A DNA stretch of 64,000 nucleotides from Kistimonas asteriae (GCF_018263925.1 NZ_JAEVHF010000020.1:1-64000), one strand, 5' to 3'; positions 7,896-17,001 are shown, numbered from the stretch's first letter. The notes: generated by a model from the sequence alone, not told the origin. Program-made: numbers and translations.

Positions 7896-9161
7896 TTATG
7901 CGTTTGGCGGAGTACCTTCACCGTTAGAAATAACGGCATCGATTTGCACCAGGGCATCCATAGGAATAGCGGAAACACCAATGGTGGTTCTTGCAGGAAG
8001 ATCGCGCTTGAAGAAGGTTGTGTAAATTTCGTTTACAGCATCAACATCAGTGATATTTTTAACCTGAACATTGATTTTCACAACATCGTCCATCACGTGG
8101 CCGATGCTTTCTACAATGGCCTTGATGTTGGTCAGACATTGTCCAGCCTGCTCTTTTGCACCACCATCAACCAGCTTGCTGGTTTTAGGATCTACCGGTA
8201 ATTGAGCGGCAATGTGGTTGTAATGAGAAAATGCAACGGTTTGTGTGTAGAGCGGGCTCTTGGGTGCATTATCTGTATTATTTGCTCTGATGACGATGCC
8301 GTGACGATCTTCCACTTCCTGCGGAGGAGTACCGTCTCCGTGAGACACAACTGCATCAATCTGTACCAGTGCATCCATTGGCAAACCGGAAGTTGCCACG
8401 GTGGAGCGTGCAGGCACATAGCCTACGGTTCTGGCGATAGCGGAGTCTGGGAAAAAGGTGGTGTAAACTTCGTTTACGGCGTCAATATCAGCGGCGTTTT
8501 TCAGGAAGATATTGATTTTAACGATATCGTCAAAAGGAACGTCAATACTTTCCAGAATGTTTTTGATGTTTCTCAGGCACTGGCCTGCTTGCTCTTTAAC
8601 ACCACCGGCAACCATTTTTCCGGTTTTAGGATCGACCGGTAATTGAGCGGAGATATTGTTGTAATGAGAAAATGCGACAGTTTGCGTAGAGACAGAACTA
8701 ATAGGCGCATTTTCAGTATTTTTAGCCACTTTTACGAGATCGCAAGGTGCCTGTGAAGGTGTACCTTCACCGTTGGAAATAATGGCATCAATTTGTACCA
8801 GCGCACCTTCCAGAGGCAAAGCGGCAACTGCGAGAGTCGTCCGTGTAGGGAAATAGTTTTTGAAAAATGTTGCGTAAACTTCGTCTACAACGTCGACATC
8901 TGAAATGTTCTTGAGGAAGACATTGATTTTAACAACATCGTCCATTACATGGTCGATACTTTCAACAATGGCTTTAATATTTTCCAGGCACTGCATTGCC
9001 TGCTCTTTAACACCACCCGCTACAACGTCACCCGTTCTAGGGTCTACAGGTAATTGAGCTGAAATATTATTGTAATGAGAAAAAGCAACCGTTTGTGTAG
9101 AGACAGGACTGATAGGTGCATTTTCAGTATTTCTTGAAACCTTAATAATATCGCCACTCAT
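7896..9161 (-). CDS. Triple-domain RidA/YjgF-like protein (single-chain pseudo-trimer)
   Basis: I start at ATG 9161 (421 aa) because AGGAG lies ten bases upstream; an upstream in-frame start would add 15 unconserved residues. The protein is three tandem RidA (YjgF/YER057c/UK114) domains at about 1-135, 143-280 and 289-420. Each begins with a TxNAPxSPxxTQTVAFSHYN-like unit and ends in ALVQIDAxxSxGxGTPP. Normal RidA is about 130 residues and forms a homotrimer with active sites at subunit interfaces, hydrolysing reactive 2-aminoacrylate-type enamines and imines. All three copies keep the substrate-binding arginine (R107, R252, R391). The residue matching E. coli Glu120 is Asp in each (D125, D269, D409). 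Domain 2 has an extra loop (PDSAIARTVGY). Deaminase activity is inferred from the family and the arginine. Confidence 0.88.
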   Translation of the reverse strand: MSGDIIKVSRNTENAPISPVSTQTVAFSHYNNISAQLPVDPRTGDVVAGGVKEQAMQCLENIKAIVESIDHVMDDVVKINVFLKNISDVDVVDEVYATFFKNYFPTRTTLAVAALPLEGALVQIDAIISNGEGTPSQAPCDLVKVAKNTENAPISSVSTQTVAFSHYNNISAQLPVDPKTGKMVAGGVKEQAGQCLRNIKNILESIDVPFDDIVKINIFLKNAADIDAVNEVYTTFFPDSAIARTVGYVPARSTVATSGLPMDALVQIDAVVSHGDGTPPQEVEDRHGIVIRANNTDNAPKSPLYTQTVAFSHYNHIAAQLPVDPKTSKLVDGGAKEQAGQCLTNIKAIVESIGHVMDDVVKINVQVKNITDVDAVNEIYTTFFKRDLPARTTIGVSAIPMDALVQIDAVISNGEGTPPNA

Positions 9162-10313
9162 ATCACTATTTCTCCTAGTTGAAATTGCATAAACGCACAG
9201 AGACAACGCGTTGGCATTGTCTGGTTATGTAAGCGTCATCAGGTACCCCCCGGGCTACGCCTGGCGTCACAGAAAGCCTTTCCAGAGAGTCCATAGGGAT
9301 GTATTCCACGAGCAGCGTATGCTTGGCATGGGAAAGATCGTGGGGTGTACTGGAACCCACACATCCAACAGGCACTACGTAAGGAAGGTATAGTCGTCAA
9401 TTCGGCGGTAGACAGGTGCCCATTTTATCGGGGGAAGATCATACTCATACCTTATTACGTGAATTCAGTTTGAGCGAGCCTGAAACGGTTTAAGATACAA
9501 ACATCTTAAGACGTAGTGTGTAGTGTATAGAATACAAATGTCGTACTTTCAAGTAATTGATCTGAAGCAGTAAAAATGGACATCCGACCCGGATGTTTTA
9601 GCCAAACCGATACGCTGGGACTCATACATCCCACTCCCTGGCTACTGGCGAAATACTGGTTTTCGCTGCCTGCGTCAAGGCTTTGGGGGTTGAAGCCCAG
9701 TGAATGATAGCCCGGAGACCTGCGTGCCACTGAACTATATTGAGAAACTGATTACCGCTGTCTAGAGTTGGAGATTCACGAGATCGTGGCAAATTTCTAA
9801 CTTGACCAGACTAAATTTGCTGTCGATTGTGCCAGCGTGCTCAGCGTCTCGTAAACGTGTCAGCTACTGCGTTTGATGCCTGGCGACCCAGGAGATCAAG
9901 AGCCGCCATCATTCCAATATCTGAACAGTACAGGGCGAGCAATATGCATTCTTAACGTGCCCACGACCTGTTGATTCATGCTCTTTTCTGCGGGGGCTAT
10001 CACTCACCGTTTGTTGTGACTTGCATATTCGTAATATTCTTTGAACTATGAACGCCCTACAGACAGCGATTTGAATAAAAATTTTTGATTATCATAGAAA
10101 AATTATCAAGCTAGCCAGCCATTCAAACAAGCGAACTGGAAGCAATCAGAAAACTGTTATAAAAGCCCTATAAAAACAGTCTGCACGTCTCTAAAAAGTA
10201 CTGCACTCGGCTTGGTAACGCTCACTTTTTGACTGGAATGGCTTCGACAAACTCACTACCAAGCAGTTACTCTATGCCAAACGTTTATGCCACTAATAAA
10301 GAGGAAGAATAAG
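9162..10313. other. Long gene-poor region, no supported gene
   Basis: About 1.15 kb carries no coding frame I would defend. The frames longer than 60 codons here overlap on both strands, lack ribosome binding sites and have odd composition. The stretch 9230-9400 is GC-richer than its surroundings and could be a decayed mobile-element fragment, but I could not name one. The last 100 bases should hold the promoter of the cytochrome b561 gene. Confidence 0.3.
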
Positions 10314-10883
10314 ATGCAACCGGATAAGCCAGACCAGTTAAGCCTCGTTACCATTGCGCTGCACTGGCTAGTGGCACTCAGCATGATCGGCATGCTCGCT
10401 ATCGGCGTCTATATGGTAGAAACGGAAACCTACAGCCTTTATTCATGGCATAAGTCATTCGGCGTTCTCATTACCTCGATTGTCATACTGAGAGTGCTCT
10501 GGCGCATAAAAAATGGGTGGCCGGTTCCTGTCAGTCAATACAAAGCCATTGAACAGAACCTTGCCAAGGCCATGCACTGGATACTCATTATTGGCACGGT
10601 GCTGATGCCCCTCTCCGGCGCGCTGATGTCTGCATTTGGCGGTAATGGTGTTGATCTGTTTGGGCTTGAGCTGGTGCCACGCAACCCTGACCCTGAAAAC
10701 CCTGGCAAGGTGCTGGCACATAATGGTGATATTGCCGCCTTCTGCCATGCTATACACCATTGGTTGGGGTATGTCGTCATTGGTGCCGTGGTACTGCATA
10801 TTACCGGCGCATTAAAACATCATGTTATCGACAAGGATGCCACATTGAAGCGAATGCTTGGTTCCCGAGCTTATAGCGAATGA
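10314..10883 (+). CDS. Cytochrome b561 family membrane protein
   Basis: The start at ATG 10314 follows AGAGGAAG; an earlier in-frame ATG at 10287 has no binding site. The 189-residue protein has four predicted membrane helices (ALHWLVALSMIGML, FGVLITSIVILRVLW, AMHWILIIGTVLMPLSG and the helix after HAIHHWLGYVV). Histidines in helices or at their ends (ALHW, SWHKSF, AMHW, CHAIHHWLG, VVLH) fit the two b-haem ligand pairs of the bacterial CybB/YceJ family. These proteins move electrons between quinol and periplasmic acceptors such as superoxide. A periplasmic loop (NPDPENPGK) sits between helices 3 and 4. The gene is monocistronic and is followed by a hairpin. The acceptor cannot be told from sequence. 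Confidence 0.9.
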   Translation: MQPDKPDQLSLVTIALHWLVALSMIGMLAIGVYMVETETYSLYSWHKSFGVLITSIVILRVLWRIKNGWPVPVSQYKAIEQNLAKAMHWILIIGTVLMPLSGALMSAFGGNGVDLFGLELVPRNPDPENPGKVLAHNGDIAAFCHAIHHWLGYVVIGAVVLHITGALKHHVIDKDATLKRMLGSRAYSE

Positions 10884-10897
10884 TGTAACAAGGGCTC

Positions 10898-10949
10898 TAC
10901 CGGAAAATTTCCCAGGCGCCTGTTGGATTGACTGGGAAATTTGCCTGGT
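10898..10949. terminator. Hairpin after the cytochrome b561 gene
   Basis: AAATTTCCCAG (10905-10915) pairs perfectly with CTGGGAAATTT (10932-10942) around a 16-base loop, with weaker pairing outside. It lies between convergent genes. There is no clear T-run, so its terminator function is likely but not certain. Confidence 0.45.
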
Positions 10950-10984
10950 AGCAAGTGCGCCTAGCTTTGCGCCTTATCGTTGTT

Positions 10985-11737
10985 TTATTTTTTTACGCAG
11001 ACAAAGATGGCATTGCCTGACCGCTTATCCCAAGGCAGGATTTTGTCGTAGTCGTGCTCAAACTGATACACGTCAAAGCATGAAGATAATAGCTGCTGCA
11101 GTTCACCGAAGCTTACCGCCACCATCGGGTGCTCATCGTGCCATAACTGCGTAACCTGCCGGTTACTTTTCTCAATACTGAGCTTCAGCGATTGTTTGTC
11201 ACCACTCCCACAGTAATTCCATCCTGAGCTGAAAACAAAGTGGCTATCATCATGGTCCGCAGTATGCCTGACAACGAAATGGTTGTTTATCTTATTCTTT
11301 TCCACCGCATTGAAACAAAATACACCGCCCTGATTTAATGCGGTATATACACTGGCAATACAGGTTTTTAGCTTTTCAACACCATCACTGTAGTGAATCG
11401 AATAGAGAAAACAGGTAATTATATCTACGCGTTGTTCGACCTTGAACTCACACATATTCTGCAACAGAAAATGGGCTTCAGGGCAGCGTAACTGAGCCAG
11501 ATCAAGCATTGGCTGATTGATATCAAGACCACGGCACTGGTAACCGTTATCAATAAAGTATCGAATATGGGGCCCTGTGCCACACGCAAGATCCAGATGA
11601 TGGTTTCCCTTATTACCGAATAATTGATGCAACCTGTGTACGTAATCACTTTGTGCTTTGTAGTTAATGTCCGCGCACATCAAGTCGTAATAGCAAGACA
11701 GGTCAGTGTATAAAGCATTGGATGGGAGAGTAACCAA
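10985..11737 (-). CDS. SAM-dependent class I methyltransferase
   Basis: The 250-residue frame begins at TTG 11737; the first ATG would give a start near residue 20. LDLACGTGPHIRYF at about residues 48-61 is motif I of class I methyltransferases (SAM-binding glycine loop). The acidic residue at the end of beta-2 is in RGLDINQPML. VDIITCFLYSIHYS and LNQGGVFCFNAVE correspond to motifs III and IV. It is therefore a small-molecule or protein methyltransferase of the methyltransf_11/25 type. The substrate is unknown and neighbours give no hint. No signal peptide or membrane helix is present. It is convergent with the cytochrome b561 gene. Confidence 0.8.
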   Translation of the reverse strand: MVTLPSNALYTDLSCYYDLMCADINYKAQSDYVHRLHQLFGNKGNHHLDLACGTGPHIRYFIDNGYQCRGLDINQPMLDLAQLRCPEAHFLLQNMCEFKVEQRVDIITCFLYSIHYSDGVEKLKTCIASVYTALNQGGVFCFNAVEKNKINNHFVVRHTADHDDSHFVFSSGWNYCGSGDKQSLKLSIEKSNRQVTQLWHDEHPMVAVSFGELQQLLSSCFDVYQFEHDYDKILPWDKRSGNAIFVCVKK

Positions 11738-11809
11738 GCGGATTTACCTGGAAAATTTGGGGTGGCGCATACTATAACAATTGCTTTTATTTGCGAAGTC
11801 TATTCTTGC

Positions 11810-11906
11810 CTAAGGAAACTGCGAATAAGTCCCTTTTTCCCAAAACAGTACCAGTAATACCAAGGATTACCGAAGGTGAGGGTGGACTTATTCGCACCTT
11901 CCCTAG
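11810..11906 (-). mobile_element. 89-bp IS5-type miniature element (copy 1, inverted relative to copy 2)
   Basis: The element spans 11814-11902. It starts GGAAACTGCGAATAAGT and ends with the reverse complement of GGAAGGTGCGAATAAGT. The ends match the IS5 terminal repeat as I recall it (GGAAGGTGCGAAyAAG). It is flanked by CTAA (11810-11813) and CTAG (11903-11906), fitting the IS5 target YTAR with one changed base. It carries no transposase, so it is a non-autonomous MITE-like element. The near-identical partner copy is at 13012-13100 in reverse orientation. Confidence 0.75.
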
Positions 11907-12544
11907 TCAACTAAAAAGCATAAATGATTATAAAACTAGCCAAATATAAACAAATAATAATCAGGATCCACATAACCTGTCCTGAACTATTTTTTCGGCT
12001 TCTGAACTTATCCTGTCCGGTGAGATCAATACCTGTGCCCAAAAAGCCAGACGGATTCGAGTAGTACGCCCTGATATCACGGCATCGCGCAATGTGTTTA
12101 CCAGACTTATCTCTGCGGTAACGATCGCCTAACGGCAAGGATTATGCGTATCGCAACATTGGTCGATTTCAGCTCAGAAAGAGCGCAACTCACCCGACAG
12201 TACTTAATGCTGGCTATCAACGCCTGCTTCCCTGCAAGATTAATGGGGACAGCGGCTTTGTGCCTGTTACCGCTAGAGCCTTTCCATGGCATCTTCTTGA
12301 ACGACCTGGCACCAAAAACGTCATTACTGCCCCATACCTTATCCATCACTATCTTCCCAACATCCTTCTTCAGGAAAACCGCCTTGAAACGTATATTACA
12401 CCTACGCGAATAGGTATTTACCCTTGCCGCAGATCAATACTATTCCAGTTTTCATAGAGGATAATGCAGTCAGGGATGGCCATCTTTAGGGGCTGACAAC
12501 AACAAAAACGTCAACAACAAGAATTGCCCCGAATCGGCCTGACA

Positions 12545-12568
12545 CCCTGCGAAAGCAGGGTTTTCTTT
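12545..12568 (+). terminator. Intrinsic terminator-like hairpin
   Basis: CCCTGC (12545-12550), loop GAAA, GCAGGG (12555-12560), followed directly by TTTTCTTT. The GNRA-type tetraloop and T-run make this a convincing terminator on the plus strand. No upstream gene is recognised, so it may end a small RNA or belong to a lost gene. Confidence 0.6.
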
Positions 12569-12588
12569 ATGTGTAAGGATGAAAGACC

Positions 12589-12771
12589 ATGGGTAAACCG
12601 ACACTCTGTCATATGGTTGCCTATCTCAAACGTATCGGTGTGATCTTGAGCCCTCTGAATAAAGAGGCCATTGAATCAGCCTACTATCGCAGTATCTACC
12701 AGGTGTTGCCACGGGAGCAGACATTGCAGGCCATCGCCCTGCAACCGCGGAAACACTACCACCGCCGTTAA
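12589..12771 (+). CDS. Possible small protein, unknown
   Basis: A 60-codon frame starts at ATG 12589, with TAAGGA about nine bases upstream, just after a terminator-like hairpin. The product is basic at its C-terminus (QPRKHYHRR) and has a helical-looking middle. No family is recognised. It could equally be a chance ORF. Confidence 0.25.
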   Translation: MGKPTLCHMVAYLKRIGVILSPLNKEAIESAYYRSIYQVLPREQTLQAIALQPRKHYHRR

Positions 12772-13007
12772 GCGCGCTCCACTAACCGTTCCAGGGCAAT
12801 CTCCCACTCATCACGCATCATGGCTGGGCATTGCCCGGATCGGTTTTCGCAAAAAACAAGATACTTACAAATGTGACCCGCGACTCTACTGCCTACCTGA
12901 CTTCACCCATTTTCAATACGGTCAGTCTCCGATGCCGTGACTTTATTGAATAGCCATACACCGATAATCAAAGACTAAGAAACTGTTTGGTAAACACACT
13001 TTCCGCT

Positions 13008-13104
13008 CTAGGGAAGGTGCGAATAAGTTCACCCTCACCTTCGGTAATCCTTGGTGTGACTGGTACTGTTTTGGGGAAAAGGGACTTGTTCGCAGTTTCC
13101 CTAG
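13008..13104 (+). mobile_element. 89-bp IS5-type miniature element (copy 2) with CTAG target duplication
   Basis: The element at 13012-13100 starts GGAAGGTGCGAATAAGT and ends with the reverse complement of GGAAACTGCGAACAAGT. It is flanked on both sides by CTAG (13008-13011 and 13101-13104), an exact 4-base target duplication of the kind IS5 elements make (YTAR). The right-hand CTAG supplies the TAG stop of the adjacent minus-strand gene. It has the same length as copy 1 at 11814-11902 and lies in the opposite direction. No coding capacity. Confidence 0.8.
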
Positions 13105-13628
13105 ACAACGCTCAACTGGGCATTCTTAGTCCAAAAGGCATCCAGCATTTCAATCAATGTATGCATGTTTTTCTTCAATTGTTCAACACAAGCTGCGTTA
13201 AGCGTTATTCTGGCGACAACTTCACCCTGTTCATTATTAATTTCACGTATAAACACACAGGGCTCTACTTCATCATCCAGTGCTTCCTCAAAGCCATTTA
13301 ACTGATCAAGCAAGCGCTCAATGGCTATTCCCTTAGGGTTAAATTGAATCATGTTGTTATCGCCATTTCTAAGTGACAGCTCTATCATCATCTTTCTGGC
13401 TTTTGTTGACGCAACTTCCTCAGGTGGATTCGATGTTGATATTTTTCTCTTTTTTCCGATTCCGGACGATGAGGAGGCTTGTGGTTGCAAGGTAGCTTCA
13501 AGGGCAAGCTGCCCTTCCGTACTCCTTACACAACGACTGTCTGCTGACGTTCCAGCTATTTCGGCAGTAGCCTGTGTCATCGAATCCGTTGTACGTGCTC
13601 CCTGACCTTCAGTTATGGGGTGACTCAT
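13101..13628 (-). CDS. Hypothetical protein with a basic KKRK patch (effector-like)
   Basis: I start at ATG 13628, which has AAGGA nine bases upstream, giving 175 residues. The N-terminal 90 residues are Ser/Thr/Ala-rich and probably disordered, ending in a basic patch, GKKRKIS, that resembles a monopartite nuclear localisation signal. The C-terminal half (from about IELSLRNGDNNMIQF) looks like a small folded alpha/beta domain. No family is recognised. The stop codon is the TAG inside the CTAG target site of an IS5-type miniature element; before insertion the site would have given the same stop, so the protein is unchanged. A role in the host nucleus is speculation from the basic patch. Confidence 0.6.
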   Translation of the reverse strand: MSHPITEGQGARTTDSMTQATAEIAGTSADSRCVRSTEGQLALEATLQPQASSSSGIGKKRKISTSNPPEEVASTKARKMMIELSLRNGDNNMIQFNPKGIAIERLLDQLNGFEEALDDEVEPCVFIREINNEQGEVVARITLNAACVEQLKKNMHTLIEMLDAFWTKNAQLSVV

Positions 13629-13792
13629 TATGCGAAATCCTTTCAATGTTGTTAAACACTTGAGTTTTACATTGTTTTCCCAAACGTTTGACTGACAATT
13701 TGGTAAGGATCACGGACAAACAACATAAGAAAACACACAATAAAGGGCCCCATTTTAGGGGCCTTTCAGATAGTCTGTCTTTCGAAAAAACA

Positions 13793-15040
13793 CTATTCCG
13801 GCGTCAGCCATCGCACCAGCTGCTGGCTGACTTCCGCGCTATGCAGCAACGCCATATGATTCGTACTGTAGGCAATGAACTGCGACGCATCATCAAAGGC
13901 CAGGCATTGATCTTCCCTGTCACTCGTCCCTAGTGCACTGTGCAGAGGCACCAGGCCATCACCAATCAGGCGGTCCACCAACACACTCCGCCTGGCCGCT
14001 GTCGTGGCCGCCACGGAATGACAAGCCACCCCTTCCGGCAGCGACACCTCCTCTCGCGGGTCGTGGCTGCAGTGAAAACGGTCACGTCCTTCCCAGTCCT
14101 CATCGCGCACATGGCCGTGGCGCAGATCGGTGATGCCGGCACTGCGCAACCGGACAAGCCTGGCAAACGGCGCCGTGTAGGGCGTTATTCCCAGGATGGA
14201 ATCCAGCCAATTGCCCGCCTTCTCGAGCGGCGCGCCATGGTGTGGCGTGCCAAGGAATACCATGTGTTTCAGGTGTTCCGGCCAGCGCATGGCAGCCTGC
14301 TGCCCATAGTAACAGGCACTACGAGTGACCAGCCCTCCCATGCTGTATCCGACGATGGTCAGTTCTTCAACCGGCTTAGGCCAGTGGGCGACCAGCTGCT
14401 CCAGCCTGGACGACAGTTCCCGACCATTGATTGAGGTATGTAAACCGGAGTTGTATCGCAGGTAGACCGGGGTATAACCCAGGGCGACCGCGAGGGCTTC
14501 TCCCTGATCGACGCCATCGATGCCAGTCGGCACACGCCACTGTTGATCATTCATGCACAGGCCGTGTACCAGCAGCAGTATCTTACCGGTGACGCCTGAC
14601 TCCTGAGGCATCACCTGGTTCTCCAGCGTTGCCCCCTGATACCGCAGGCACATGGCACTGGCAAAGGGATGATGGCCGGCAACCAGCCGATCTCCCATCA
14701 CACCATTCAATGCAGCCAGTACGGCATCCCGTTGAAACGTACCTTCCTGGGTGTCATCTGGCGTATCCAGATACGGGTCGAGCTTTGCCAGCGCGGCATC
14801 CACACTACCGCCGACCAGACGGGTGATACCGTAAACACTTTGGTAAACACCACCGGTCAGGCCACGGGTCTTATCCGACATGCTGCCACTGGGCGCGCCC
14901 AGTGTTCGCCAAACCGATTGATGCACACCTTCCACGATCCGGGTAACACCGGTTGTCGCCTCCGTGGCCAGACGGGCCAGCCCGCGCAGGTCGGACGCAT
15001 AGAGGTGCTTACGGGGTTTTCCGGTAACCGGTATGGGCAT
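13793..15040 (-). CDS. Alpha/beta hydrolase, lipase/esterase-like
   Basis: A start at ATG 15040 gives 415 residues; an in-frame ATG at 15088 would add 16. LLLVHGLCMNDQQW is the oxyanion-hole HG segment. GYSMGG holds the nucleophile serine (about S233). An aspartate in GDGLVPL and a histidine in STNHMALL near the C-terminus complete a plausible Ser-Asp-His triad. FLGTPHHGAPLEKAG is typical of PGAP1-like and triacylglycerol-lipase-like proteins. An N-terminal helical region (about 1-130) precedes the hydrolase core and is not recognised. No signal peptide is evident, so it may be cytosolic. It lies downstream of the DUF2339 gene on the same strand, separated by a terminator-like hairpin. The substrate is unknown; an ester or lipid is likely. 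Confidence 0.82.
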   Translation of the reverse strand: MPIPVTGKPRKHLYASDLRGLARLATEATTGVTRIVEGVHQSVWRTLGAPSGSMSDKTRGLTGGVYQSVYGITRLVGGSVDAALAKLDPYLDTPDDTQEGTFQRDAVLAALNGVMGDRLVAGHHPFASAMCLRYQGATLENQVMPQESGVTGKILLLVHGLCMNDQQWRVPTGIDGVDQGEALAVALGYTPVYLRYNSGLHTSINGRELSSRLEQLVAHWPKPVEELTIVGYSMGGLVTRSACYYGQQAAMRWPEHLKHMVFLGTPHHGAPLEKAGNWLDSILGITPYTAPFARLVRLRSAGITDLRHGHVRDEDWEGRDRFHCSHDPREEVSLPEGVACHSVAATTAARRSVLVDRLIGDGLVPLHSALGTSDREDQCLAFDDASQFIAYSTNHMALLHSAEVSQQLVRWLTPE

Positions 15041-15144
15041 GATTCGGATTCCATTGGCGAGATTGTGGCGACAGGCCTGTTGTCGCAATGTCCGCCATTA
15101 AATCATCGTGGCGGCAACATTGCATTGCTTTGCCCGGGAATAAT

Positions 15145-15178
15145 GGGGAAAAAGAAACCCAAAACCTTCTTTTTCCCC
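15145..15178 (-). terminator. Terminator hairpin after the DUF2339 gene
   Basis: GGGGAAAAAGAA (15145-15156) pairs perfectly with TTCTTTTTCCCC (15167-15178) around a 10-base loop. It lies about 100 bases after the end of the DUF2339 gene and before the hydrolase start. The T-rich arm sits within the stem, so it may work in both directions. Confidence 0.6.
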
Positions 15179-15279
15179 CACAAGCCAAAGCATCTCTGGT
15201 CTCTGAACGTCCAGAGCCAGGAATCCCATGCTCACTGCTCATCAACGCCTGATTGAACCCGCCAGCACAACGCGATGAA

Positions 15280-17001
15280 TCAGTTTTTATCAGCCAGCTT
15301 GCCATTAACGACGGATTGGTAAAGAAAGCCGCCCACATACAGGCAGACACTCAAGACCAACAGTACAAGCACACGCACCATTGAATTGGCGCCAGACAAG
15401 TCAAACAGTATGACCTTGAGAGCAGCGACAGTAAAAATAATCAGTGCTGACTTCCCAATGGTTTTATCTTTAACAATCAAGGCCAATAACAACAGTGCAA
15501 CACCATACACAGCCCACACGGCAGACAAGTAGATATCCTCTTTTACCCATGCAACCAGGCAGGCAATAAAGCCCAGATGGCCAGCATAAAGCATTAGCGT
15601 AGCGTTACTCGCAAACTGTTCCCGTTTAGTCGCAAACCAGTACATGCCATACAGCAATGCAACATAAACAAACAGCGCAACGATCGGCATGGGCGTTTTC
15701 AGATCTGTATCCAGTACTACATCACGCAGCAGCAAGCCATAACCCAGTAAGAACAACCCACCGCAGGCTAACATCACAGGGACTGCAGCCTGCTGATTCC
15801 CCCGTAATCGGGAGATCAAAAGCACATAGATAAATGGCGTCGATAAAACTGACCAGGGCAGCCACATCCCCGGAATTTCAGAAAGGAAAACCGCATGCAC
15901 AACAACCCATGAGCAGTAATAACTCACCAGTACCGCGCCCTGTGACAGAGACTCCTTACCCTGATAGAAACGGCTCGCACAATAATATAAAAACCAAACC
16001 AGTACGCCACTGCCCAAAGCGAAGTAATTCACCAGATCTGGAATATGCTTTGCAAGAATGGCGTATTCAATACCGTAGAAAATAAACAGCGCCAAACCAT
16101 GAGCAAGTGTCGTATCTTTTTCTATAGGTGATTTGTGATATAACGAGAAAAGCACCGTGTTTCCAGCAAAAATGACAAACTGCACAAGCTGGTAGCCCGC
16201 TGCCAACTGCCATTGATGACCTCCTGCACCGCGCCAAATCAAATCAAATCCCAAAATGGCCAGATACATTGGCAGCAAATAAGTGATACGCCGTCCGTCA
16301 AGAAGAGAGCAATACGAGAACAATAAGCTCCAGGCACTGTAGTAAATCACCAGGTCCAATAATTGTGGATTATCAGAATGAATCAGAAAGGGGCTGGCAT
16401 AAATACAGATCTCTGAAAAAATCAAATAAACACTATTATTAAAGCGGCGGCTGAGCCAGATACCCAGCAAGGTTGTCATCGCCACCAGCGCGGTTGCGGG
16501 GCCATGTGTATAAAACCCGTAATTCAAATGCACGACAAAAGTCGTTAGGTAAAGGACCACCAAACCTACTGCCGGCAGATAAGCGGCATACTGTTTATCC
16601 TTTTTATCAAAATAAAAACTGCCGACAATCAGTGCAATGCCGCTCAAATACGCAATGGCGATTTGACGAACGGGTGTTAACCAGCCGGTGTCATACACAA
16701 GCTTGAGAAAATACACCGCTGCCAAAATAAATGTGATACCCGCACACCAAGCCATGATTTTACTTGTGGCAAGCGAGTCGTCTGTTTTAGCGAGTTTGAG
16801 GTCGTAACCATAGTCTTCATACTGGACAGCGGTGGAGTCCGACTTATTCTGCCCCCGCCCTGTTGGTTCCGCATGCGATATTTTTTCCTGGGTAGATCCG
16901 GACTGGCTGGCAGGATATTGATCAAACAATCGCTTTTCTATATGTGCCAGGCGACTCTCTAGTTTTTGAATTCTTTGAGTCAGTTTATCAAGACCATCCA
17001 T
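15280..17001 (-). CDS. DUF2339 family polytopic membrane protein
   Basis: Start ATG 17001 is set by GGAG seven bases upstream; an earlier GTG would add five residues. The 573-residue protein has an N-terminal coiled coil (about 5-30, LTQRIQKLESRLAHIEKRL), a polar linker, then about fifteen or more closely spaced membrane helices from residue 85 to the end. This layout (short coiled coil, then many short helices with few loops) is that of DUF2339 inner-membrane proteins. Their function is unknown; a link to cell-envelope or carbohydrate metabolism has been suggested. No catalytic motif is visible. It precedes the alpha/beta hydrolase gene on the same strand, with a hairpin between. Confidence 0.75.
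   Translation of the reverse strand: MDGLDKLTQRIQKLESRLAHIEKRLFDQYPASQSGSTQEKISHAEPTGRGQNKSDSTAVQYEDYGYDLKLAKTDDSLATSKIMAWCAGITFILAAVYFLKLVYDTGWLTPVRQIAIAYLSGIALIVGSFYFDKKDKQYAAYLPAVGLVVLYLTTFVVHLNYGFYTHGPATALVAMTTLLGIWLSRRFNNSVYLIFSEICIYASPFLIHSDNPQLLDLVIYYSAWSLLFSYCSLLDGRRITYLLPMYLAILGFDLIWRGAGGHQWQLAAGYQLVQFVIFAGNTVLFSLYHKSPIEKDTTLAHGLALFIFYGIEYAILAKHIPDLVNYFALGSGVLVWFLYYCASRFYQGKESLSQGAVLVSYYCSWVVVHAVFLSEIPGMWLPWSVLSTPFIYVLLISRLRGNQQAAVPVMLACGGLFLLGYGLLLRDVVLDTDLKTPMPIVALFVYVALLYGMYWFATKREQFASNATLMLYAGHLGFIACLVAWVKEDIYLSAVWAVYGVALLLLALIVKDKTIGKSALIIFTVAALKVILFDLSGANSMVRVLVLLVLSVCLYVGGFLYQSVVNGKLADKN

Larger units (their letters stand above)
11907..13007. other. 1.1-kb segment bracketed by two inverted IS5-type miniature elements
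   Basis: The segment has no gene I can name. Overlapping frames on both strands at 11911-12460 are not protein-like and lack binding sites. At 12545-12568 there is a strong hairpin with a T-run, and a 60-codon ORF with a moderate binding site follows. Being flanked by inverted copies of the same element, the segment could have moved as a unit or could be inverted by recombination between the copies, but there is no direct proof. Confidence 0.4.

Noticed and set aside
9506..9730. Minus-strand ORF of 74 codons in the gene-poor stretch
   Set aside because: No binding site, no domain, and other frames overlap it; treated as chance.
11911..12457. Overlapping small ORFs on both strands between the miniature elements
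   Set aside because: None has a binding site or protein-like composition in preference to the others.
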